A DNA stretch of 64,000 bases from positions 2,280,539 to 2,344,538 of the forward strand of contig NZ_FXXA01000002.1 of assembly GCF_900184265.1 (NCBI RefSeq). Reading direction: 5' to 3'. The translations under genes and the position numbers were made by a program. Shown piece by piece: positions 35,178 to 43,878 of this stretch (the stretch's first letter is position 1; each line of letters opens with the position of its first letter). The stretch is from Eggerthella timonensis. GTDB lineage: Bacteria; Actinomycetota; Coriobacteriia; Coriobacteriales; Eggerthellaceae. The notes below the pieces were generated by a model. It was not told the DNA's origin, did not search any database, and saw only the letters and a list, made by a program, of their open reading frames with translations.

Positions 35178-36725
35178 GTGGCGGAAATGGCAGCGGCGGC
35201 GGGGAGCCGCCATGTTGCGCGCGGTGTCGTGTGCGCTCTCGCGGGCGGCATCTGCTGGGGCTTCTCGGGCACGTGCGCCCAGCTGCTCATGAACGAGTAC
35301 GGCGCTCCCGCCACGTGGATCACCTGCGTGCGCATGGTCATCGCCGCCGTGTTCTTCCTGTTCCTCACCGCGGTGCGCAACTGGCGCGACCTCGTGGCGG
35401 TGTTCCGCGACTGGCGCTCGCTCGCGCAGATCGCGGCGTTCGCCATCTTCGGCGTGCTGCTCACCCAGCTCAGCTACTTGAACGCCATCTCCTTCACGAG
35501 CGCGGGCGTGGGCACCACCATCGAGCAGGTGGGCCTCGTGCTCATCATGCTGTACGTGTGCCTGCGCGCGAAGCGCCTGCCGCGCCTGCGCGAGGCGGCC
35601 GGCCTCGTGTTCGCGCTGGGCGGCATGCTGATCATCGCCACGCAGGGCGAGATCGACCAGCTGGCCATTCCCGCCGAGGGCCTGGCCTGGGGCCTCGTCT
35701 CGGCCGTGGCGCTGACCTTCTACACCCTCATGCCGGTTCGCGTGCTGAAGAAGTGGGGCTCCATGCTGGTGACGGGCCTCGCCATGCTGTTCGGTGGCTC
35801 GGCCGCCTCGGTGGTGGTGCAGCCCTGGACCATGCCGGTGAACCTGCCGCTTGGCGGCATCGCCGCGCTCGTGGCCATCGTCATCGTGGGCACGCTGGGC
35901 GCCTACATGCTGTACCTGCAGGGCGTGAACGACGCGGGCCCCGTGAAGGCGAGCCTTCTGTGCTGCGTCGAGCCCGTGTCGGCCATGATCCTCGCGCTCG
36001 TGTGGCTGCGCACGCCGGTGAGCGCCTGGGACCTTGCGGGATGCGCGCTCATCGTGGTCATGATCTTCCTCGTCACCGAGCGCGAGCCGAAGACGGGGCC
36101 GGCCGCGGCGGGCGAGGGCGCGCTTTCGGGAGCCTACGACGACGACCCGCCGCTGTTCGCGGGCCGTGCGTCGGTGCTGGGCTACTACACGAGCCGCCCG
36201 GCCGTGCGCGAGGACTTCGAGCGCGCTGCTGCGCTGTTGGACGTGGGGCACCGGACGTTCGCGGAGCTCGGCATCGACGAGGGCCGCAGCAAGAAGTACC
36301 CCTCGGCGCGCCGTCTCATGCACAGCATCAAGAACTCCACGACGCACGTCATCGAGGACGCCCACGGCCGCATGATCGCCCTGTTCGCTGTATCGTTCTC
36401 GCCGGACAAGAACTACGAGCGACCTATCGAGGGCGCATGGCTCACCGATACGTCCGCCCGTCCGCAGCCGTACGCGGAGCTGCACTGGGTGGCGGTCGAT
36501 TACCCGGCGCGCCGCCGCGGCGTGGGCATGTTCATCCTCGACAAGGCCGACCAGATCGCCCGCGCCGGCGGTCGGTCGAGCATCCGCGCCGACGTCTACG
36601 AGCTGAACGAGCCCATGCAGAACCTCCTCGAGAAGCACGGCTACGAGCGCTGCGGCACCCTCGTGATCAAGGACGTGTTCGGTCGCGAGAAGCGTCGCGT
36701 GTGCTACGAGCGGCTGTTGCGCTGA
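35178..36725 (+). CDS. EamA/DMT transporter fused to GNAT acetyltransferase, copy 1
   Basis: A 515-residue two-part protein. Residues about 12-305 are a ten-helix EamA (drug/metabolite transporter) domain: GGICWGFSGTCAQLLMNEYG, LSYLNAISFTSAGVGTTIEQ, CVEPVSAMILALVWL. After a short acidic linker, residues about 335-515 form a cytosolic GNAT domain with WVAVDYPARRRGVGMFILDK as the acetyl-CoA-binding motif and NEPMQNLLEKHGYERCG. A transporter joined to an acetyltransferase suggests that a small amine or amino acid is modified while it is moved. The GTG at 35178 (AAGAGGG upstream) is preferred; the ATG at 35187 is possible. Substrate unknown. Confidence 0.85.
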   Translation: MAEMAAAAGSRHVARGVVCALAGGICWGFSGTCAQLLMNEYGAPATWITCVRMVIAAVFFLFLTAVRNWRDLVAVFRDWRSLAQIAAFAIFGVLLTQLSYLNAISFTSAGVGTTIEQVGLVLIMLYVCLRAKRLPRLREAAGLVFALGGMLIIATQGEIDQLAIPAEGLAWGLVSAVALTFYTLMPVRVLKKWGSMLVTGLAMLFGGSAASVVVQPWTMPVNLPLGGIAALVAIVIVGTLGAYMLYLQGVNDAGPVKASLLCCVEPVSAMILALVWLRTPVSAWDLAGCALIVVMIFLVTEREPKTGPAAAGEGALSGAYDDDPPLFAGRASVLGYYTSRPAVREDFERAAALLDVGHRTFAELGIDEGRSKKYPSARRLMHSIKNSTTHVIEDAHGRMIALFAVSFSPDKNYERPIEGAWLTDTSARPQPYAELHWVAVDYPARRRGVGMFILDKADQIARAGGRSSIRADVYELNEPMQNLLEKHGYERCGTLVIKDVFGREKRRVCYERLLR

Positions 36726-36800
36726 GCGCGCTGTATTCGCCTTTTGACGTGGTGTTTTGATCGTCTGCCCAAATCATGGGCAAAACTCTCGCAAAACGTC

Positions 36801-36829
36801 TTTACCGCGCTGCCCAGACGTGCGACAAT
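36801..36829 (+). promoter_or_regulatory. Promoter of EamA-GNAT gene 2
   Basis: TTTACC (36801-36806), 17-base spacer, GACAAT (36824-36829), a duplicate of the promoter at 35093. Confidence 0.7.
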
Positions 36830-36907
36830 GCGCTGATGCAACGTGGCGAACGGCTCGCGAGCGGGGTTCGGGCGCCTCGCCGCGCAGGGTCGATGGGAGG
36901 AGGAAGC

Positions 36908-38500
36908 ATGGGTCAGACGGTCGCATCTGCCCCCAAGCAGGACGGCGCCGCCGCCGCTCGGGGGAACCACGTGGTTCGGGGCATCGTCTTCGCGGCGCTC
37001 GGCGGCATATGCTGGGGCTTCTCGGGCACGTGCGCCCAGCTCATGACGAGCGGCTTCGGCGTTCCCGTCGCCTGGATCACCTGCGTGCGCCTGCTGCTGG
37101 CGGCCGTCATCTTCCTCGTGGTGTGCGCCGTGCGCGAGCCGAGGAACCTGCTGGCCGCCCTGCGCGACGCGCGGTCGCTCGGGCGCATCGCCGCCTTCTC
37201 GCTCTTGGGCGTGCTGTTGACCCAGGTGAGCTACCTGTCGGCCATCTCGTACACGAACGCGGGCACCGGCACCGTCCTCGAGCGCACGGGCCTCATCGTC
37301 ATCATGGCCTACGTGTGCCTGCGCACGAAGCGCCTGCCGCGCGTCCGCGAGGCCATCGGGCTCGTGCTCGCCATCGGCGGCACCGTGCTCATCGCCACGA
37401 AGGGCAACCTCGGTTCGCTCGCGATCCCGGCCGAGGGCCTGTTCTGGGGCATCGTCTCGGCGTTCGCGCTGGCGTTCTACACGCTGCTTCCCGGCAAGGT
37501 GCTGGAGAAGTGGGGCAGCTTCATCGTGACGGGCCTCGCCATGCTCATCGGCGGCTGCGTGGCCACCGTCGCGGTGCAGCCCTGGTCCATACCCGTCGAC
37601 GTGTCGCCCGCGCTCGCCGGGGTCATGTTCGCCATGGTGATCGTGGGCACGTTCGCCGCCTACCTGTTCTACCTGCAGGGCATCACCGACGCCGGCCCCG
37701 TGCGCGCGGGCCTCGTCGGCTGCGTCGAGCCCGTGTCCGCCACGGTGATCTCGGCCGTATGGCTGGGCACGTCGGTTGGCGTCGTCGACATCGTCGGCTG
37801 CGCCATGATCATCGCCATGGTGTTCCTCGTCACCGAGCGCGAGGAGGGCTCGGGCGGCGCCGCGGCCTACGAGGGCGCCGCCTACGACCTGCCCCCGTTC
37901 CAAGGACGCGCCACCGAGCTGGGCTACTACAAGGCGCGCCGCGCCACGCGCGACGACTTCGAGCGCGCGAAGGCGCTGCTCGAGGACGGCCATCGGGCGA
38001 TGGCGGCGCTCGGCATCAAGGAGGGCCTCAAGAAGTACCCCTCCGCGCGGCGCCTCATGCGTTCGATCGACGAGGGCAAGACCTACGTCGTGGTGTCCTC
38101 GTCGAGCGATGCCGAGGGCGCGGGCGCCCCGGCCGACGAAGGGCGCGTCATCGGCATGTTCGCGCTCAACCCGCAGGGCGACCCCGCCTACGCGCACATG
38201 ACGGGCGCGAAGTGGGCCACGGAACCGTCCTCGCCCGACGATCCCGCGTACGCGGCGCTGCATTGGGTGACGGTGGCGGCCGACGCGCGAAGACGCGGCG
38301 TGGGCGGCTACATCCTGGGAACGGCCGAGCGCATCGCCAAGGACGCGGGGAAGATCAGCATCTGCTGCGACATCTACGAGGACAACGTCCCCATGCGCGA
38401 GCTGCTCCTGTCGTACGGCTACGAGTTCTGCGGCAACGTCGAGATCCACTCCCGCCTCGGCCGCGTCAAGCGCCGCGCCGTGTTCGAACGCGTCTGGTAG
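36908..38500 (+). CDS. EamA/DMT transporter fused to GNAT acetyltransferase, copy 2
   Basis: A 530-residue paralogue of the preceding protein with the same order of parts: EamA domain (GGICWGFSGTCAQLMTSGFG; VSYLSAISYTNAGTGTVLER; CVEPVSATVISAVWLG) and a C-terminal GNAT domain from about 338 (GYYKARRATRDDFERAKALL; WVTVAADARRRGVGGYILGT; NVPMRELLLSYGYEFCG). A GGAGGAGG Shine-Dalgarno precedes the ATG. The GNAT part has an extra acidic, Ala-rich insertion (about 395-415). Retention of both parts in two diverged copies implies that the fusion is functional. Confidence 0.87.
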   Translation: MGQTVASAPKQDGAAAARGNHVVRGIVFAALGGICWGFSGTCAQLMTSGFGVPVAWITCVRLLLAAVIFLVVCAVREPRNLLAALRDARSLGRIAAFSLLGVLLTQVSYLSAISYTNAGTGTVLERTGLIVIMAYVCLRTKRLPRVREAIGLVLAIGGTVLIATKGNLGSLAIPAEGLFWGIVSAFALAFYTLLPGKVLEKWGSFIVTGLAMLIGGCVATVAVQPWSIPVDVSPALAGVMFAMVIVGTFAAYLFYLQGITDAGPVRAGLVGCVEPVSATVISAVWLGTSVGVVDIVGCAMIIAMVFLVTEREEGSGGAAAYEGAAYDLPPFQGRATELGYYKARRATRDDFERAKALLEDGHRAMAALGIKEGLKKYPSARRLMRSIDEGKTYVVVSSSSDAEGAGAPADEGRVIGMFALNPQGDPAYAHMTGAKWATEPSSPDDPAYAALHWVTVAADARRRGVGGYILGTAERIAKDAGKISICCDIYEDNVPMRELLLSYGYEFCGNVEIHSRLGRVKRRAVFERVW

Positions 38501-38569
38501 CCGCCTCGCTCCCGCGCGCCGCGCGCCCCTCCCGATAATCGAACGGTTAGAGAAGAAAGAGAACCTCCT

Positions 38570-39100
38570 GTGCAATTTCGCAGAACCTGCGCATGCGACA
38601 TCGATCGCATCATGACCATCCTCGCCGACGGGCGCGCCTCGCTGGCCGCGCTCGGCATCGACCAGTGGCAGGGCGGCTACCCGCACCGCGCCGTCATCGA
38701 GGCCGACGCGGCGCGCGGCGACTCCTACGTGGTGGAGGACGACGGGGTCGTCATCGCCACGGCCATGATCGGCTTCGCGGGCGAGCGCGACTACGACCGC
38801 ATCGACGAGGGGGCCTGGCTCACCTCGTGCACGTCCGAGAGCCCGTGCTACGGCGTGGTGCACCGCGTCGCCGTGGCGTCGGACGTCAAGAACCGGGGCG
38901 CGGCCACCTTCCTGCTGGCCCGCGCCGAGGACCTGGCGCGCGCGAACGGCAGCGCGAGCGTGCGCATCGACACGCATCCCGGCAACGCTCCCATGCGCAG
39001 GCTGCTGGCGAAGGCGGGCTACGCGCAGTGCGGCATCATCTACATCGCCCACGCCGAGGAGGGGACACCCGAGCGCGTCGCCTACGAGCGGCTCGTCTAG
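38570..39100 (+). CDS. Stand-alone GNAT acetyltransferase
   Basis: A 176-residue GNAT protein, RRTCACDIDRIMTILADGRA at the start, HRVAVASDVKNRGAATFLLA as the acetyl-CoA motif and GNAPMRRLLAKAGYAQCG near the end. It resembles the GNAT halves of the two upstream fusions and follows them by 69 bases, so it may act on the same or a related substrate. The GTG start has AGAAAGAG upstream. Substrate unknown. Confidence 0.85.
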   Translation: MQFRRTCACDIDRIMTILADGRASLAALGIDQWQGGYPHRAVIEADAARGDSYVVEDDGVVIATAMIGFAGERDYDRIDEGAWLTSCTSESPCYGVVHRVAVASDVKNRGAATFLLARAEDLARANGSASVRIDTHPGNAPMRRLLAKAGYAQCGIIYIAHAEEGTPERVAYERLV

Positions 39101-39182
39101 CCGAGCGCGCGCCGCTTCCTTTCCGCTTCCTGTCGAAATTCTGTCGCTCGCGCAGCGTGGGCGACGTATTCGCGACGCGGGG

Positions 39183-39188
39183 TATAAT
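39183..39188 (+). promoter_or_regulatory. Consensus -10 box, near-leaderless start
   Basis: TATAAT ends ten bases before the ATG at 39199 and there is no Shine-Dalgarno, so the leader is only a few bases. No clear -35. Confidence 0.5.
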
Positions 39189-39198
39189 ACGGGTCACT

Positions 39199-40077
39199 AT
39201 GTCGGTTCAATCACGCGAGAAAATAGCATTGGCGGTGTTCGCCGCCTTGATCGTGCTGAGCCTCCTCGGCTTGGGATGGTACCTGATTGCCGGGCACTCG
39301 TGGAACGTGGCCGCGTCCAACATCGACGACACCTTCGGCAGCATGGACGGCTACACGGCCATCGTGTACGAGGGCACCGCCATGCCGAAGGCGGCAGGCG
39401 AGCGGGAAGCGGGCGGCGCGGGGGCGAGCGGGGCTGCGGGCAAGCAGGCGCCTGGCGCGGCCGATCCTGCGGCCTCCGACGACGATGCGCGGAAGGATCC
39501 CGCGTCGAAGGGTGCCGAGCCGCAATCCGACGCCGATGCCGATGCGCGGGAGCTTCCCGAGGGCGATGCCGCGGCCGACGACGCGCCCGGCGCGGACGAG
39601 GGCGCCGTGAGCGCGGGCACGGGAACGCTAGCGAACGGCGCGTCCTCGAAGGCCAAGCCGACCGTGACCGTGGACGAGGCCCAGAAGAGCTACGAGGACA
39701 AGAAGGCCACCGTGTTCTCCCTCGACACCGTCGACCTCGAGCAGTACGGCGAGGGCACCATCCTCAAGAAGGGCGACCACCGCTTCGGCGTGTTCAGCGT
39801 GACCGAGCCCACCACGGTGCGGGCCATCGAGAAGCAGGTGGCGTACTTCGCCAAGCACAAGGTCGACTTCATCGTGGCGATCACGCCCGACAAGGAGTAC
39901 GTCGAGGACGCCTCGGGCATCGACATCGTCGTGTCAACCCAGGACGAGGACCTGTTCGTGATGGGCGAGACCATCGACGGCACGTTCTACGTGGACGCCC
40001 CCGAGGTGGGCAAGGTGGGCACCATCCTCATCTCGCCCAGCAACGTCGTGTCGGCGAAAGTCATCGAAGAGCTGTGA
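39199..40077 (+). CDS. Membrane-anchored, degenerate metallophosphoesterase-like protein
   Basis: A 292-residue protein: short cytosolic start, one membrane helix (IALAVFAALIVLSLLGLGWY), a long acidic Ala/Asp-rich linker (about 60-150), and an extracellular domain (about 155-292). The domain follows the second half of 5'-nucleotidase-type phosphoesterases (FGVFSVTEPTTVRAIEKQV; VDFIVAITPDKEYVEDASGI; DIVVSTQDEDLFVMGETIDG). The expected metal ligands are missing: the usual SHLG and GHSH histidines read TPDK and TQDE. It is probably a binding rather than a catalytic protein. Its stop overlaps the next start (GTGA). Homology is by eye and should be checked. Confidence 0.65.
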   Translation: MSVQSREKIALAVFAALIVLSLLGLGWYLIAGHSWNVAASNIDDTFGSMDGYTAIVYEGTAMPKAAGEREAGGAGASGAAGKQAPGAADPAASDDDARKDPASKGAEPQSDADADARELPEGDAAADDAPGADEGAVSAGTGTLANGASSKAKPTVTVDEAQKSYEDKKATVFSLDTVDLEQYGEGTILKKGDHRFGVFSVTEPTTVRAIEKQVAYFAKHKVDFIVAITPDKEYVEDASGIDIVVSTQDEDLFVMGETIDGTFYVDAPEVGKVGTILISPSNVVSAKVIEEL

Positions 40078-41030
40078 TCGTCAGCGCGTCGAGGAGGACC
40101 GACATCCCGCGGTTTCATTTCGATTGGCTGCTCAGGCGCTTCGAAGAGGGCTACGCGCTCGTGCGCAACCCGGTGGCGCGCACGCAGGTGAGCCGCGTGA
40201 GCCTGGCACCCGACGCGGTGGACTGCATCGCGTTCTGGACGAAGAACCCCGCCGTGCTGCTCGCGCGCAGAGACGAGCTGGAGCGCGCGACGCCGGCGCC
40301 CTACTTCGTGCAGTTCACGCTCAACGCCTACGGGGCCGACGTGGAGGCCGGCCTGCCGCGCAAGGCGCAGCTGCTCGACACGTTCCGCACGCTCGCGAAG
40401 GCGATCGGCCCGGAGCGCGTCGTGTGGCGCTACAGCCCCATCCTCGTGGGCGGCCCCTACGACATCGCGCACCACCTGCACTGGTTCGAGGAGTTCGCCG
40501 CGCGCCTCGAAGGCAGTACGCGCGCCTGCCGCATCAGCTTCCTCGACCTGTACCCGAAGATCGCCGGGCGCATGGCGACGCTCGGGTTCTCGGGCGTGCC
40601 GGACGCGGAGAAGGCCTCGCTCGCGCTGCGGCTGGCCGAGCTGGGAGCCGCGCACGGCATCGACGTGGGAGGCTGCGGCGACGGCGCGCTCGACGACGCG
40701 GGGCTGGCGCGGGCCGGATGCATCGATGGGGGCCTCGTGGAGCGCATCGCGGGCGTGCGGGCGGGTCGCGCGCCGGGCGCCGGTCGGCGGGGAGCCTGCC
40801 GCTGCGCGCCGAGCGTGGACATCGGCACGTACGACACGTGCGCGAACGGCTGCGTGTACTGCTACGCGAATCCCGGCACGGCGGCCGCGGCTCGCGGGGC
40901 GGCCGATCCCTGGCGCTTGCGGCGCTACGACCCGGCATCGCCGATGCTCTGCGACGAGCTGGGGCCCGACGACGCCGTGGTGGAGTGCGCCGCGGCGAAG
41001 CTGCCCGACGCGCCGCCGCGGCTGTTCTGA
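40074..41030 (+). CDS. DUF1848 family protein
   Basis: A 318-residue DUF1848 protein. Family motifs: VSASRRTDIPRFHFDWLLRR, GYALVRNPVARTQVSRVSLA, VDCIAFWTKNPAVLL, VWRYSPILVGGPYDIAHHLH, and the Cys cluster CRCAPSVDIGTYDTCANGCV then YCYANP, which resembles an iron-sulfur or radical-SAM-like motif located at the C-terminal side. Biochemical function is not established for the family. The GTG start overlaps the previous stop, giving translational coupling with the phosphoesterase-like gene. Confidence 0.9.
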   Translation: MIVSASRRTDIPRFHFDWLLRRFEEGYALVRNPVARTQVSRVSLAPDAVDCIAFWTKNPAVLLARRDELERATPAPYFVQFTLNAYGADVEAGLPRKAQLLDTFRTLAKAIGPERVVWRYSPILVGGPYDIAHHLHWFEEFAARLEGSTRACRISFLDLYPKIAGRMATLGFSGVPDAEKASLALRLAELGAAHGIDVGGCGDGALDDAGLARAGCIDGGLVERIAGVRAGRAPGAGRRGACRCAPSVDIGTYDTCANGCVYCYANPGTAAAARGAADPWRLRRYDPASPMLCDELGPDDAVVECAAAKLPDAPPRLF

Positions 41031-41042
41031 GCGGCGGGACCG

Positions 41043-41708
41043 CTAGCGCAGGTCGCTCACATGCTCGCAGGCGTCGCCGTAGGGCACGTAGCGGTAGGAG
41101 GCCTCGACCTCCCGGCCGTTCGCCGGATCGAGCGCGATGAAGTTGTCGAGGGTGAGGGCGTCGGGATCCTCCACGCCCTGGTAGCCCATGAGGCAGATCC
41201 AGTGCTCGCCGTAGGGGCCCGCCACGTGGATCACCGTGGGACGGCCGGCGGCGATCTCGTCGTACGCTTCGCGCAGCAGCGCCTCGTCGGAGCCGAGCGA
41301 GCGGAACGACGAGTCGCCGCCGCCCCAGCCCGGCCACGTGCAGCAGCCGCAGCCGTAAGAGCCGTGGTCGTTCGCCTGACCGGTGAGGATCGCGTCGCCG
41401 TAGGCGCACGCGTAGGCGGGGCAGCAGACGGTGTGGCCGCCTGCCGACTGGTCGCCGATGGCGGCGATGAGGGCGGGATCGTAGTCGAGGCGCTTGTCGC
41501 GCAGCTCGGCGGCCTGCTCGGCCGCGCGCTGCGATGCGAGAGCGCGCACCTGCTCGAGGGTCGCGGCGGCCTCGTCGGCGGCGGTCGCCGGGTCGGAGAG
41601 GGCCGGGGCGACGAGGCCGCCGCGACCCTCGAGCAGGTGGGCGCACGCGATGCCGAGCGAGATCGCCGCGCCGAACGCGAGCGCGCGATAGGGAAAGCGC
41701 GATGCCAT
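41043..41708 (-). CDS. Exported C39-like cysteine peptidase family protein
   Basis: A 221-residue protein with an N-terminal membrane anchor or signal (about 8-25), a helical linker (AADEAAATLEQVRALASQRA), and a papain-like domain resembling Peptidase_C39_2: Cys in GGHTVCCPAYACAYGDAILT (about 95-96), His169 in GPYGEHWICLMGYQ and Asp194 in FIALDPANG. Several extra cysteines (GSYGCGCCTWPG) may form disulfides. GCAGGAAGGATGCTCC lies before the ATG on this strand. It converges with the DUF1848 gene with a 12-base gap. Family assignment is moderate; it could also be a non-peptidase member such as an amidase. Confidence 0.65.
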   Translation of the reverse strand: MASRFPYRALAFGAAISLGIACAHLLEGRGGLVAPALSDPATAADEAAATLEQVRALASQRAAEQAAELRDKRLDYDPALIAAIGDQSAGGHTVCCPAYACAYGDAILTGQANDHGSYGCGCCTWPGWGGGDSSFRSLGSDEALLREAYDEIAAGRPTVIHVAGPYGEHWICLMGYQGVEDPDALTLDNFIALDPANGREVEASYRYVPYGDACEHVSDLR

Positions 41709-42296
41709 GGAGCATCCTTCCTGCGTCCGCGTCTGGTTCGTTTAGGGTGGATGTGCGGCCGCGATGCGGTATGGTAACAAAACGGCAACGCCGCAGCTCG
41801 TCCTCGCGCCAATGCTCTGCGAACCGCCACAGGAGGTTCAAAAATCCTCCATGTGGGGGGCTGCGGGCGTAGAAGCGGGCGCGCAGGACGTTCTTCGTTG
41901 CAGGTGCAAAGTCCCTTCGTTTTGCGCGCCCGCGTTCGGAAAAACGCCCGAAAATGCAAGGTCCCTTCGTTTTGCGCGCCCGCTTCGCGGAAAACCAGGC
42001 CGCCGGCGTCTCCGTGCGACGGGCCCTTCGGAGAAGTCCCAGGTGGAAAAGGTAGTCTGGGCGAATATGCCGTGCGATACGCTTCCGCGCATGTGCATAA
42101 CTCGTGCACATTGCATTTTCGGGCCGTTTCCCCACGCCGCCGCGCGGCCGCGTGGGCGAAGCGGGTCTGCGACCCGCCCGGCCGGCCCTGGAAGCGCTGT
42201 GGGCGAGGATCGTCTCTTCGTCGACAAGAGGGGTACAATGGTCGTCGGACATTCGAGCCTCGTCGAGCCGCGGCGGGGCGAACGCGAGGAGGCAAC
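41709..42296. other. 588-bp intergenic region with direct and inverted repeats
   Basis: No supported gene. Contents: a hairpin CCACAGGAGG with its near-complement (41829-41858), a 29-bp direct repeat (41905 and 41955), an inverted repeat (41938-41959 with 42111-42131), and a TACAAT -10 candidate (42234-42239) for the flavoprotein downstream. The stretch 42024-42046 reads on the minus strand CCACCTGGGACTTCTCCGAA, similar to the centre of the element at 53997. Confidence 0.65.
41905..41983. repeat. 29-bp direct repeat, two copies 50 bp apart
   Basis: Copies 41905-41933 and 41955-41983 differ at one of 29 bases; each contains GTCCCTTCGTTTTGCGCGCC. Only two copies, so not a CRISPR. An inverted copy of the adjoining GCCCGAAAATGCAA lies at 42111-42126. 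Confidence 0.8.
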
Positions 42297-43700
42297 ATGC
42301 GAACCATCGACACCGACGTGGTCATCGTAGGGGCGGGACCGGCCGGCATCTTCTGCTCGCTCGCGCTGCTCGAGCGCGGCTTCGCGGGGCGCATCGTCAT
42401 GGTGGACAAGGGCCTCGCCGTGGAGGACCGCGCCTGCCCGAAGCAGGCGGGCGCGCCGTGCGCGAACTGTGAGCCTTGTCGCATCACGACGGGCTTCTCG
42501 GGCGCGGGGGCGTTCTCGGACGGGAAGCTGTCGCTGTCTCCCGACGTGGGCGGCGACCTTCCCGACCTCGTCGGGCGCGAGGCCGAGCAGGCCGCTATCG
42601 ACGAGGTGGACGGCGTGTACCTGGGCTTCGGCGCCGACGGGCGCGTGGAGGGCGCCGAGCGCAAGCCCGAGGTTGACGAGATCCGGCGGCGCGCCATCAA
42701 GGCGGGCCTCAAGCTGGTGGACTGCCCGCTGCGCCACCTCGGCACCGAGCGCGCGCACGACCTGTACGCCCGCATCGAGCACCACCTGCGGGATGCGGGC
42801 GTGGACCTGCTCTTCCGCACGGAATGCACCCAGGTGCTCATCGAGGGGGACGAGTGCCGCGGCGTGCGCGTCGCGGGCCCGGACGGCCCGGGCGAGATCC
42901 GCGCGCGGCGCACCGTGGTGGCCACGGGCCGGCGCGGCGCCGACTGGCTCGAGCGCATGTGCCGCGAGCACCGCATCGCCCACGCGCCCGGCCCCGTCGA
43001 CATCGGCGTGCGCGTGGAGGGGCGCAACGAGGTGATGGAGACGGTCAACGACGTGCTGTACGAGAGCAAGCTCATCGGCTATCCCCAGCCCTTCAAGAAC
43101 AAGGTGCGCACGTTCTGCCAGAACCCCGGCGGCTTCGTGAGCCAGGAGAACTACGACGGCGGCCTGGCCGTGGTGAACGGGCATTCCTACAAGGAGCGCA
43201 AGTCGCCGAACACGAACCTGGCCATCCTGTGCTCGCAGAACTTCTCGCATCCCTTCGACCAGCCCATCGCCTACGCGCAGAAGGTGGGCGAGCTCACGAA
43301 CATGCTAGGCGACGGCCGCATCCTCGTGCAGCGCTTCGGCGACATCCTCGACGGCAAGCGCACCTGGGAGAAGGAGCTCGCGCGCTCGAACGTGGCGCCC
43401 ACGCTGGCCGACGCGGTGGCGGGCGACATCACGGCCGCCATGCCGTACCGCGCCATGACGAACATCCTCAACTTCATGCTGGCCGTGGACGAGGTGGTGC
43501 CGGGGTTCGCCGCGCAGGAGACGCTCTTGTACTCGCCCGAGCTCAAGTTCTACAGCAACCGCGTGAAGATGGACGAGCGGTTCCTCACGAGCGTTCGCAA
43601 CCTGCAGTGCCTCGGCGATTCCAGCGGATGGACGCGCGGGCTCATGATGGCGAGCGTCATGGGGTGGCTTGCGGGGCGTATCGTGGCCGATGAGCTGTGA
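42297..43700 (+). CDS. FAD-dependent oxidoreductase (COG2509 family)
   Basis: A 467-residue flavoprotein with an N-terminal dinucleotide motif VVIVGAGPAGIFCSLALLER, a Cys cluster (CPKQAGAPCANCEPCRITTG), FSGAGAFSDGKLSLSPDVGG, VVATGRRGADWLERMCREH and a C-terminal GDSSGWTRGLMMASVMGWLA that closes the FAD site. It belongs to the uncharacterised FAD-dependent dehydrogenases of COG2509. GAGGAGG precedes the ATG. It stands alone; the substrate is unknown. Confidence 0.88.
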   Translation: MRTIDTDVVIVGAGPAGIFCSLALLERGFAGRIVMVDKGLAVEDRACPKQAGAPCANCEPCRITTGFSGAGAFSDGKLSLSPDVGGDLPDLVGREAEQAAIDEVDGVYLGFGADGRVEGAERKPEVDEIRRRAIKAGLKLVDCPLRHLGTERAHDLYARIEHHLRDAGVDLLFRTECTQVLIEGDECRGVRVAGPDGPGEIRARRTVVATGRRGADWLERMCREHRIAHAPGPVDIGVRVEGRNEVMETVNDVLYESKLIGYPQPFKNKVRTFCQNPGGFVSQENYDGGLAVVNGHSYKERKSPNTNLAILCSQNFSHPFDQPIAYAQKVGELTNMLGDGRILVQRFGDILDGKRTWEKELARSNVAPTLADAVAGDITAAMPYRAMTNILNFMLAVDEVVPGFAAQETLLYSPELKFYSNRVKMDERFLTSVRNLQCLGDSSGWTRGLMMASVMGWLAGRIVADEL

Positions 43701-43878
43701 TCAGGCACGACGCATAACGTACCCCGTTTGCATGACACGGGTTGGTGCGGCGATGCGCATAAAATCATGCGTCTGCACGATAGGCGCGCCGCCGGTTTCG
43801 GGGCATACTGGGCCTCGTTGAAACCGGCGGCGGCTCCCCAGCGAGGCGCGCGCCACCGACACGCTGTAGGAGGCGCAC

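Noticed and set aside
41905-41983. Two-unit CRISPR-like repeat with a 21-base spacer
   Set aside because: Only two copies, short spacer and no cas genes; the flanks belong to a larger inverted-repeat region.
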